Below, in pieces: positions 1 through 5,007 of a stretch of 5,007 nt of DNA. Under the pieces are notes generated by a model. The model made no database searches and was not told the DNA's origin. It saw only the letters and a list, made by a program, of their open reading frames with translations. The translations under genes and the position numbers were made by a program. The stretch comes from Clostridiaceae bacterium (GTDB taxonomy: Bacteria; Bacillota_A; Clostridia; Acetivibrionales; Acetivibrionaceae). Position 1 is the first letter of the stretch. Each line of letters starts with the position of its first letter. The DNA lies in the NCBI GenBank assembly GCA_012513545.1, contig JAAZCB010000255.1, positions 1 to 5,007 on the forward strand, in the 5' to 3' direction.

Positions 1-2
1 GG

Positions 3-95
3 AAGTTGAGCGATGATGGATTTCCGAACATTTATCAAAAGAACTATGTCCTTCATTCGGAGTATTCAACTTCTGATGTAATAAAACCAACGTAA
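3..95 (+). CDS. C-terminal tail of an upstream gene (partial, unidentified)
   Basis: One + strand frame is open from the window edge for 30 codons to a TAA at 93-95, giving a tail that begins KLSDDGFPNIY and ends SDVIKPT. The stop lies 37 bases before the next ATG, a spacing expected inside an operon. I do not recognise a domain in so short a piece. Proteins built like the next gene often follow a sigma-70/ECF-type sigma factor gene, and this tail could be the variable end after sigma region 4, but that is inference from context only. It could equally be a chance open frame. Confidence 0.35.
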   Translation, partial: KLSDDGFPNIYQKNYVLHSEYSTSDVIKPT

Positions 96-105
96 CTATG
101 TTACG
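91..105. repeat. Perfect 6-bp inverted repeat over the upstream stop codon
   Basis: CGTAAC, a three-base spacer TAT, then GTTACG form a perfect dyad that includes the TAA stop at 93-95 and lies 14 bases before the AGGAGG ribosome binding site. No T-tract follows, so it does not look like an intrinsic terminator. It may be a small intercistronic hairpin or an operator half-site pair, or chance. Confidence 0.4.
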
Positions 106-132
106 AATTTATTATACTAGGAGGTTAAAGAT

Positions 133-1806
133 ATGAGCAACAATGAAAAAAGATTATCTCAATATATTGACAGCTTGAATGAAGAAAAAAAACCTAAGGA
201 GCATGGGCTTCTAGATAGTACTCCAGAGATGGAGGATCTTTTTGAAGCTGTCAGACAGGTGCGCAGCTTAAGACAGCCTGTTCTGCCTGGCAAGGATTAT
301 CCTGAAAAGCTGGCACAAAATGTTGCTTTACAATATAAACAATACAGTTCTGTGAATAAAGTAAAAAGGAATTGGTTTATCAGCGCAGCTGCTGTTGCTG
401 TGGTTCTTGTTGTGGCAATAATATTGAATTTTGTTATACCCTTAAATAAGGGTAATATTGTTTATGCTATGGAGCAGGCATATAAAGGGATAAAGGCTTA
501 TCATGGGGTGCTGGAAATCTCTACGACTAATGCATTGGGACAAAAGTCAATGCAGGGGAAATTGGAAATCTGGGCTGATAAGCTAGGGCACTATTATGTC
601 AAAGAACTGGAAGGGACACAGCAAGGGCTAATTACAGCCAATAACGGTCAAAAAAAATGGCAATTAAGACCGGAACAGAAGGAAGTTACTATCTATTCTG
701 CCTTTCCAGACCCTTACAGGTTCACCTTTGAACTAGGGAAAGAAATTGATGATATTAAAAATGCCTTAAAATCAGAAGTTGTTGGAGAGGAAGTTATTTC
801 AGGGAGAAAGGCTGCGGTATTGGAGGTTTATCCTCAGGGAGGTGTGCCATATAAGCTGTGGATTGATAAAGAGACCAAGCTTCCTTTGCAAAAACAAAGT
901 GGCATGCAAAATGCACTGCAGTACACAACAGCATATACCAAAATTGATTTTAATGAGCTAATCCCCCAGGAACTCATGGAGTATAACTTACCTGAAGGAT
1001 TCAAAGAAACAAATACACAACCGGAGCAGATGGTTTCAAACATGATAGAAGCACAGCAAATTATTGGTTTTGCACCAAAGGTACCGGAAATAGTGCCTTC
1101 TGGATATAGCAATTATAATATCACAGTAGAATTGGAAACGAAAACAGTAAAATTAAATTATATTGCAAAAGATCAGGTGAAAAATATAGTAATCCTGGAA
1201 GGTAAAGCAAATAAAGAATTCAAACCTGCAAGTACAGCAGTTTTAGGCAAAATAGGGAGTAACGCAGTTGAAGTGCAGTCACCGATACAGGAAGGTCTGG
1301 GCATTCTTGGAGGTGCAGGACCATATGCCGGTAATACTGATCTGAAATCTATCCGATGGCAGCATGAGGGGCTGGAATACGCAGTTTTCGGAAATGCTCC
1401 TCTTGATGAAATGATTGGATTTGTAAACAGCCTGAAGGTGGGAGATATACAAATTCCGGCAGCCGAATCCAGGATACAGGAAAAGCCTCAAGTTGAAGTG
1501 CCTGTAAATATAGAAGCGGAAGAAAATGACCAAAAAAGTGCAGATGCAGGACATTCACCCTGGAAGCTTGACCCTGTCTTTGTTGCTCAGGTATATGTCA
1601 GTCTAAAAATATCTCCTGAAGGTATCCAGGGTGATTACCCGATAAAGTATGAGGAACTTTCGGTCACACAGAATACGGGCATAGATGCATTGATTGAGGT
1701 GAATGCGTCCAATACACCTATTGGCAAGGTATATCTTAAGAAGTTGGTAAGACAGGACAGCACAGGGATTTGGACTGTAGTTGGATATGATCCAATAATA
1801 CAGTAA
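133..1806 (+). CDS. Single-pass membrane protein, anti-sigma/RseB-like with DUF4367-type domain
   Basis: This 557-residue protein has an N-terminal cytoplasmic segment (1-80), lysine/arginine-rich just before one membrane helix (about 82-102, rich in A, V and I), so the rest should lie outside the membrane. Residues about 110-290 resemble the LolA/LppX/RseB-type sheet domain, including KLEIWADK, VISGRKAAVLEV and YKLWIDKETKLPL. Residues about 305-435 fit a DUF4367-type domain (PSGY near 322, IRWQHEGLEYAV at 407-418). After a charged linker (about 445-475), a C-terminal module ends WTVVGYDP. No cysteine is present, so it lacks the zinc-finger motif of ZAS anti-sigma factors. AGGAGG at 119-124 sits eight bases before the ATG and fixes the start. 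Proteins of this layout in clostridia usually regulate or sense for a sigma factor encoded upstream. That role is inferred here, and the sigma gene is not visible in the window. Confidence 0.8.
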   Translation: MSNNEKRLSQYIDSLNEEKKPKEHGLLDSTPEMEDLFEAVRQVRSLRQPVLPGKDYPEKLAQNVALQYKQYSSVNKVKRNWFISAAAVAVVLVVAIILNFVIPLNKGNIVYAMEQAYKGIKAYHGVLEISTTNALGQKSMQGKLEIWADKLGHYYVKELEGTQQGLITANNGQKKWQLRPEQKEVTIYSAFPDPYRFTFELGKEIDDIKNALKSEVVGEEVISGRKAAVLEVYPQGGVPYKLWIDKETKLPLQKQSGMQNALQYTTAYTKIDFNELIPQELMEYNLPEGFKETNTQPEQMVSNMIEAQQIIGFAPKVPEIVPSGYSNYNITVELETKTVKLNYIAKDQVKNIVILEGKANKEFKPASTAVLGKIGSNAVEVQSPIQEGLGILGGAGPYAGNTDLKSIRWQHEGLEYAVFGNAPLDEMIGFVNSLKVGDIQIPAAESRIQEKPQVEVPVNIEAEENDQKSADAGHSPWKLDPVFVAQVYVSLKISPEGIQGDYPIKYEELSVTQNTGIDALIEVNASNTPIGKVYLKKLVRQDSTGIWTVVGYDPIIQ

Positions 1807-1999
1807 CTCCGGCATCAACCTGGGCGGTGTTCGAATCGGTTGGTGCAGTGCCAAATGCTGTTGAAAACGTAATACAAAGGATTTACTCCGAGTGGTTTCC
1901 ATCAGATGGTTATAAACCTGCTGATGCACCTGAGCTCGAAGTATGCCCACAAGGGAGTGTAGATTCAGAAGACTATCCTGGATACCAATAATAAAAAAC
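1806..1999 (+). pseudogene. Remnant of an AraC-family regulator: GyrI-like effector-binding domain
   Basis: From 1806 the frame reads TPASTWAVFESVGAVPNAVE, then RIYSEWFPSDGY, PELEVCPQG and SEDY. These are the hallmarks of the C-terminal half of the GyrI-like/AraC effector-binding fold (family pattern: WAVF..G.MP, EW.P..GY, ELEVYP.GD, DY..E.WIP). The DNA-binding helix-turn-helix part and the first half of the effector domain are absent, and no start codon or ribosome site is present. After SEDY the frame runs PGYQ to a stop at 1989-1991, but the expected family ending WIPII resumes at 1979 in another frame, which implies a loss of about 10 bases. The intact protein would bind a small hydrophobic or cationic ligand and control transcription, but this copy cannot. 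Homology begins within one or two codons of the preceding stop, so a deletion probably joined the two. Confidence 0.8.
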
Positions 2000-2089
2000 A
2001 ACCTAATAACAATGATTTTTGAGAGGAATTAACATCATAATACTGCATAATACTAAAGTCAATACCCAATGCAGGAAATCCTTCAAAAA

Positions 2090-2130
2090 CACTATTGACA
2101 AATTGATAGTGGTATGAAAAAATATCTATC
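2090..2130 (+). repeat. Two overlapping, mutually exclusive inverted repeats
   Basis: CACTAT (2090-2095) pairs with ATAGTG (2106-2111), and GATAG (2105-2109) pairs with CTATC (2126-2130). The two hairpins share bases 2106-2109, so only one can form at a time. The first also covers a TTGACA hexamer (2095-2100). Both stems are short and the stretch is AT-rich, so chance is a serious alternative. Confidence 0.3.
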
Positions 2131-2132
2131 AA
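2103..2132 (+). promoter_or_regulatory. Possible weak sigma-A promoter upstream of the terminator
   Basis: TTGATA (2103-2108) and TATCAA (2127-2132) are 18 bases apart and could serve as -35 and -10 boxes. A better -35 hexamer, TTGACA at 2095-2100, has no good -10 at a normal distance. If used, transcription would begin near 2139 and give a leader of roughly 100 bases ending at the terminator at 2242. This is weak support. Confidence 0.25.
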
Positions 2133-2133
2133 G

Positions 2134-2176
2134 TTGAGTATGCATAAGGGCAACATTGCTTGAGCTGCATAGGGGC
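2134..2176 (+). repeat. Imperfect tandem repeat, 26-bp period
   Basis: TTGAGTATGCATAAGGGC (2134-2151) recurs as TTGAGCTGCATAGGGGC (2160-2176): 15 identical bases, two mismatches and one gap. The first copy contains the 8-bp palindrome TATGCATA. The pair lies just before the intrinsic terminator and upstream of the hemA promoter. It may be a duplicated regulator site, part of a folded leader (TAAGGGC at 2145-2151 can pair with GCCTTA at 2184-2189 with one bulge), or a decayed duplication. Confidence 0.5.
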
Positions 2177-2204
2177 TTTTAACGCCTTACACGTGGAAAT
2201 ACAC

Positions 2205-2242
2205 CCGCGGAGTCACAGAAATTCTGATTCTGCGGTTTTTTT
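2205..2242 (+). terminator. Strong Rho-independent terminator
   Basis: CCGCGGAGTC (2205-2214) pairs with GATTCTGCGG (2226-2235) in ten continuous base pairs, two of them G-U. An 11-base loop can form three further pairs, and seven T residues follow at 2236-2242. It closes transcription coming from the membrane-protein gene and the pseudogene, and it insulates the hemA promoter downstream. If a promoter lies before 2139 it could instead act as an attenuator for hemA. No second stem that would clearly act as an antiterminator is obvious. Confidence 0.85.
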
Positions 2243-2249
2243 ATTAAAT

Positions 2250-2275
2250 TTGAAGAAGACTGATATTAGTATAAT
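2250..2275 (+). promoter_or_regulatory. Probable sigma-A promoter for the hemA operon
   Basis: A perfect TATAAT lies at 2270-2275, placing the start of transcription near 2282. The best -35-like hexamer, TTGAAG at 2250-2255, is only 14 bases upstream, shorter than the usual 16-18, so the -35 element is weak and an activator may help. The site lies between the terminator and hemA, where an operon promoter is expected. Confidence 0.55.
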
Positions 2276-2341
2276 TGTAGCAAAGAAAAAGGACTTTCCT
2301 TATAAGAAATGAGGTTGCTGTCACTATTGCCTAAAGTACAT

Positions 2342-2348
2342 GGGGGTG
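2342..2348 (+). promoter_or_regulatory. Ribosome binding site deciding the hemA TTG start
   Basis: GGGGGTG at 2342-2348 sits five bases before the TTG at 2354. The in-frame ATG at 2309 has only AAAGGA 15 bases upstream, and that sequence can fold with TCCTT (2297-2301). The ATG at 2366 has no site at a suitable distance. Translation from 2354 also gives the N-terminus seen in the family. Confidence 0.5.
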
Positions 2349-2353
2349 CAGAT

Positions 2354-3370
2354 TTGGATATAATTATGGCTGGAATTGACTACCATAGCGCAAGTTTGGA
2401 ATTAAGAGAAAAGCTTAGGTTCAATAAAAGTCAATTAGTAGATGTTCTTGCAACAATTAAAAAGGAGGATTGCGTTTCAGGTGTGGCTGTGATTACGACC
2501 TGCAACCGCACAGAGGTATATATTTCGTTCAGACAGTGTGAAGAGGCTGATCCGGTTGATATATTCTTCAACGCTGTAAACCTTGATGAAGGTATGAAGA
2601 AGTATTTTTATGTTAAGAAGGGTGAGGAATTGGCAATCTATCTTTTTGAGCTTGCCTGCGGAATCCACTCGATGATATTCGGAGAAGATCAGATTGTGGC
2701 ACAGGTTAAAGAGGCAATGATAATTGCTATCGAAGAGGGAACAAGCGATGCGGTATTGAACACACTTTTCAGGTGCGCCGTAACCTGCGCCAAAAAAGTA
2801 AAGACCCATTTGGTATTAAGTGCAGTATCGCCTTCAGTGGCAGGACACTCAGTACAGCTGGTCAGTGAATATATTGAAAATAATGCAGCTTGCAAAGTTC
2901 TAGTTATCGGAAGCGGAACTGTGGGAAGAAAAGTTTGTGAGGAGCTGATTGCAAAGGGCTGTGAAGTATATATAACTACCAGAACGCACCACGGCAAAAG
3001 TGCAGTTATTCCTGCAGGCTGTAAAGCTATTTCGTATCACGACAGGGAGCTGTATATCCCAAATGTGGATATTTTAATAAGTGCAACTTCAAGCCCGCAT
3101 CAGACCATTACTTTTGATATGATTGACAGGTGTGCAATAAAACCAGTGTACATTATTGATCTTGCAGTGCCCAGGGATATAGATCCTGAGGTCGGAAATA
3201 TGAAGGGTGTACGCTACTATAATATTGAAAGCCTTGGGGAAACTGCCCGCAAGGATAATTCAAAGGAAATATTGGTCATGAAAGTTTTAATAGATGAACA
3301 TATTGAAGATTTTAACAAATGGTATGCTCACAGAGAGACGTTTGACTGTAAAGTGAAAAATAACGTATAG
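2354..3370 (+). CDS. hemA: Glutamyl-tRNA reductase, lacking the C-terminal dimerisation domain
   Basis: HemA reduces glutamyl-tRNA with NADPH to glutamate-1-semialdehyde, the first committed step of C5 tetrapyrrole synthesis in the cytoplasm. From the TTG start it has 338 residues. In order they show the N-terminal strand and GIDYHSASLELREKL, the catalytic TCNRTEVY (the Cys is residue 50), FELACGIHSMIFGEDQIVAQ for tRNA and substrate handling, the spinal-helix start, the NADPH loop VLVIGSGTVG (about 182-191), ILISATSSPH, and IIDLAVPRDIDPEV (about 267-280). Family members usually run to 400-450 residues and end in a helical dimerisation domain. Here the chain stops soon after HIEDFNKWYAHRE, so that domain is missing. 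An ATG at 2309 would add 15 residues without family similarity. The gene starts the operon with the fused reductase gene and hemC. The call is certain; whether the short form is active is not. Confidence 0.93.
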   Translation: MDIIMAGIDYHSASLELREKLRFNKSQLVDVLATIKKEDCVSGVAVITTCNRTEVYISFRQCEEADPVDIFFNAVNLDEGMKKYFYVKKGEELAIYLFELACGIHSMIFGEDQIVAQVKEAMIIAIEEGTSDAVLNTLFRCAVTCAKKVKTHLVLSAVSPSVAGHSVQLVSEYIENNAACKVLVIGSGTVGRKVCEELIAKGCEVYITTRTHHGKSAVIPAGCKAISYHDRELYIPNVDILISATSSPHQTITFDMIDRCAIKPVYIIDLAVPRDIDPEVGNMKGVRYYNIESLGETARKDNSKEILVMKVLIDEHIEDFNKWYAHRETFDCKVKNNV

Positions 3371-3379
3371 AGTCGAATA

Positions 3380-3514
3380 ATGATTTATGTTGCAGGAATA
3401 GGGCAGGGACAGGAATTCCAGTCAACTCCAAGGATTAAGGAGGTTCGAAGGCACAGGGGGCCTGTATCTTATGTCAAAGGAAAGCTGGTTACTCCGAGAG
3501 GATATGGAATATAG
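3380..3514 (+). pseudogene. cbiH: Internally deleted remnant of cbiH (precorrin-3B C17-methyltransferase)
   Basis: A 44-codon frame starts MIYVAGIGQGQ and ends SYVKGKLVTPRGYGI. The first 22 residues align without gaps to the start of cobalamin-type methyltransferases (pattern M-I-Y-V-x-G-I-G-P-G, then T-P and E-V), with the P of GPG changed to Q. The end matches the C-terminus of CbiH/CobJ, which in Salmonella reads TYVQDGLMITPRGY. About 200 central residues, including the S-adenosylmethionine pocket and catalytic region, are missing, while start and stop stay in frame. No good ribosome site precedes it. Intact CbiH carries out ring contraction in corrin synthesis, and cbiH commonly lies just before cbiJ, which fits the next gene. 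A chance small frame is less likely because both ends match the same family in the right order. Confidence 0.65.
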
Positions 3515-3543
3515 CTTCAGATGTATAAGGAAGGTAGAATAAA

Positions 3544-4767
3544 TTGAAAAAAGCAGTTGTATTTACAGGAACAAATGAAGGAAGAAAGCTTAGTATCTTT
3601 TTAGCCGAGAACGGTATAGAGGTAGCAGCAGTGATAGCTGCAGAACATGGTTCATTGGCGTTGCCGGATATGCCTTATTTATATGTTCGGAAAGGTACGC
3701 TCTCTCTTGAGGAAATTACGGAATTGATAAATAGCTATGACTATATTGTAGATGCAACAAATCCTTATGCCAGAACCACTTCGGAGAATATTGAAGAGGC
3801 TGCAAAAAAAAGCGGCAAGAATGTTTTAAGGTTGGTAAGACCTTCTTTGGAATATGGAAGGGTCATAGAGTTTTCAAGCATTGAAGAGGCATGCTCGTAT
3901 CTTGACAGTACATCGGGAAATATTTTTGTGACTACCGGAAGTAGAGAGTTGTTCCCATATACAAAAATCGGGAACTATAAAAACAGGGTTTTTGTCAGGG
4001 TGCTGCCTACGGCTGAGGCGATAAAAGCATGTTCGGATGCGGGCTTTAGTGCGACAAATATAATATGCATGCAGGGGCCTTTCAGTGAAAATATGAATGT
4101 GGCAACTATGGAGCAAATAAATGCAAAATTTATTGTAACAAAAGAATCAGGAAAAAGCGGGGGTTTTCAGGAAAAGATCGATGCTGCAAGAAAGCTTGGA
4201 GCAAGTGTTGTATTGATAGGCAGGTTGTGCAAGGAAGAAGGCATGACGCTAGAGGAAATAGTCAGATATTTTGAAAGAGAATTTAAAATTGTGCAGGAAG
4301 GTTCTTCTCATTTCCCCATGTTTTTTAGCTTGAAAAACAGAAAGATTATCGTAATAGGAGGGGGAAGGATTGCTACAAGGAGAGTACGGGTTCTTATTCG
4401 CTGCGGTGCAAGTATAGTTGTAATTGCCCCTTCTATTTCAGCAGAACTGAAGCTTTTGGCAGGTGAAGACAAACTGATGCTGCTTGAAAGGAGTTATCTG
4501 CCGGGAGACCTGAAGGACGCTTTTATGGTAATTGCTGCGACGGACAACAGAAAGGTGAATGAAAAGATATGCGATGATGCGCGCTCAGAAGGGATACCTG
4601 TAAACGTCTGTGACAGGAAAGAAATGTGCGATTTTTATTTCCCGGCTACATTTGAAAACAGTCAAATTACAGGCGGATTGATTTCAAAGGATGGCAGCGA
4701 CCATGAAGCAGCAAGGAAAACGGCTGAAAGAATAAGGGAAGGCTTAAGAACCTGGAGGAAAAAGTGA
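3544..4767 (+). CDS. Fusion of precorrin-6A reductase (CbiJ/CobK) and precorrin-2 dehydrogenase (CysG-N/SirC)
   Basis: This 407-residue protein carries two cytoplasmic NAD(P)-dependent enzymes. Residues 1-about 248 match CbiJ/CobK: the loop TGTNEGRKL (8-16), DATNPYA (70-76), TGSREL (131-136), RVLP (152-155), MQGPFS (176-181) and TKESGKSGG (199-207). This domain reduces the macrocycle of (cobalt-)precorrin-6A. Residues about 257-407 match the CysG N-terminal/SirC/Met8 family: IGGGRIATRRV (271-281), VIAPSI (293-298), VIAATDN (329-335), VNVCD (353-357, whose Asp fits the catalytic Asp), CDFYFPA (362-368) and GGLISKDG (377-384). This domain oxidises precorrin-2 to sirohydrochlorin. Start is TTG, with AAGGAAGG (3527-3534) nine bases upstream. 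The stop overlaps hemC by one base (TGATG). Both domains keep their key motifs, so both are probably active. Whether the two domains channel anything is unknown, since their steps are far apart in the pathway. Confidence 0.9.
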   Translation: MKKAVVFTGTNEGRKLSIFLAENGIEVAAVIAAEHGSLALPDMPYLYVRKGTLSLEEITELINSYDYIVDATNPYARTTSENIEEAAKKSGKNVLRLVRPSLEYGRVIEFSSIEEACSYLDSTSGNIFVTTGSRELFPYTKIGNYKNRVFVRVLPTAEAIKACSDAGFSATNIICMQGPFSENMNVATMEQINAKFIVTKESGKSGGFQEKIDAARKLGASVVLIGRLCKEEGMTLEEIVRYFEREFKIVQEGSSHFPMFFSLKNRKIIVIGGGRIATRRVRVLIRCGASIVVIAPSISAELKLLAGEDKLMLLERSYLPGDLKDAFMVIAATDNRKVNEKICDDARSEGIPVNVCDRKEMCDFYFPATFENSQITGGLISKDGSDHEAARKTAERIREGLRTWRKK

Positions 4768-5007
4768 TGAAAACAGTGAGAGTGGGCAGCAGGGATAGTA
4801 AACTTGCAGTAATACAGGCTCAAATGGTTATAGATGCCATAAAAAATTTTGACTCTAGTATTAAAACAGAATTAGTAACCATGAAAACAACCGGTGATAA
4901 GATTCTGGACAAAACCCTGGACACAATTGGAGGTAAGGGACTGTTTGTAAAGGAATTGGATGAGGCATTGCAAAATGGAGATGTGGATATAACTGTACAC
5001 AGCTATA
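4767..5007 (+). CDS. hemC: Porphobilinogen deaminase (hydroxymethylbilane synthase), 5' part
   Basis: HemC joins four porphobilinogen units into hydroxymethylbilane in the cytoplasm, using a dipyrromethane cofactor. The first 80 residues are present: RVGSRDSKLAVIQAQMV (5-21), LVTMKTTGDKILDKTLD (36-52), GGKGLFVKELDEAL (55-68) and DITVHSY (74-80). The window ends just before the expected K-D of the VHS-x-KD motif, whose Asp is catalytic, and well before the cofactor cysteine. GGAGG at 4754-4758 lies eight bases before the ATG, and the ATG shares its A with the preceding TGA, so translation is probably coupled. In related clusters hemD, hemB and hemL follow; that cannot be seen here. Confidence 0.95.
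   Translation, partial: MKTVRVGSRDSKLAVIQAQMVIDAIKNFDSSIKTELVTMKTTGDKILDKTLDTIGGKGLFVKELDEALQNGDVDITVHSY

Noticed and set aside
834..1558. Minus-strand and out-of-frame open stretches inside the membrane-protein gene
   Set aside because: They are shadows of a coding gene with clear domain signals on the + strand.
1792..1993. Insertion-sequence scar flanked by the nine-base repeat CCAATAATA
   Set aside because: The bases between are explained by an AraC/GyrI-like coding remnant, and no terminal inverted repeats or transposase are visible; the repeat could be chance.
1603..2156. Open frames on the minus strand (1603-2001 and 1965-2156)
   Set aside because: They overlap the membrane-protein gene and the AraC/GyrI remnant, which explain the sequence better; no ribosome site or recognisable protein family.
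2145..2190. c-di-GMP-I (GEMM) riboswitch, from AGGGCAA-like bases
   Set aside because: Only a short match to the first core element; the second conserved segment and tetraloop receptor are missing.
2090..2242. Cobalamin (AdoCbl) riboswitch before hemA
   Set aside because: The pathway context suggested one, but I find no GCCACTG-type box nor the other conserved core elements.
2188..2242. T-box leader, because GTGG...CCCGCGG precedes a terminator
   Set aside because: The contiguous T-box motif (AGGGTGGNACCGCG) is not present, no specifier-stem elements are visible upstream, and the resemblance needs an ad hoc insertion.
2309..2353. hemA beginning at the ATG at 2309
   Set aside because: It adds 15 residues unlike the family N-terminus and lacks a well-placed ribosome site; kept as an alternative start.
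2477..2997. Minus-strand open frames inside hemA
   Set aside because: Antisense to conserved HemA motifs; composition and lack of start signals indicate shadows.

Overview
The window reads as chromosomal DNA from a low-GC, Gram-positive anaerobe of the class Clostridia. Codon use is AT-rich, Shine-Dalgarno sites are strong or modified GGAGG, and TTG starts occur. The tetrapyrrole genes run in a hemA / CysG-type / hemC order typical of clostridial hem clusters that feed siroheme and cobalamin. I cannot name a species from sequence alone. All supported genes lie on the + strand.

Positions 1-1806: the tail of an upstream reading frame (stop at 93-95), a small perfect inverted repeat, then a complete 557-residue single-pass membrane protein. 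It has the layout of a clostridial anti-sigma or sigma-associated sensor: cytoplasmic N-terminus, one membrane helix, then a LolA/RseB-like and a DUF4367-like extracellular part. Positions 1806-2308 hold no intact gene. Directly abutting the stop of the membrane protein is the wreck of an AraC-family/GyrI-like effector-binding domain, broken by a short frameshifting deletion. After it come overlapping inverted repeats, an imperfect tandem repeat, a strong intrinsic terminator (2205-2242) and a promoter with a perfect -10 box (2270-2275).

Positions 2354-5007 form a tetrapyrrole operon. HemA (glutamyl-tRNA reductase) has its catalytic and NADPH-binding parts but stops before the usual C-terminal dimerisation domain. 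Next is a 173-base gap with a 44-codon remnant that keeps only the two ends of CbiH (precorrin-3B C17-methyltransferase). Then comes a two-domain protein joining a CbiJ/CobK precorrin-6A reductase to a CysG-N/SirC precorrin-2 dehydrogenase. HemC (porphobilinogen deaminase) overlaps it by one base and is cut by the window edge.

HemA makes glutamate-1-semialdehyde for the 5-aminolevulinate route, and HemC makes hydroxymethylbilane. The dehydrogenase domain turns precorrin-2 into sirohydrochlorin, and the CbiJ domain works much later in corrin synthesis. The most notable points are the reductase-dehydrogenase fusion, the short HemA, and two decayed genes (cbiH and an AraC-type regulator) that show repeated deletion in this region. 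I found no wholly new system, phage, CRISPR array or insertion sequence.
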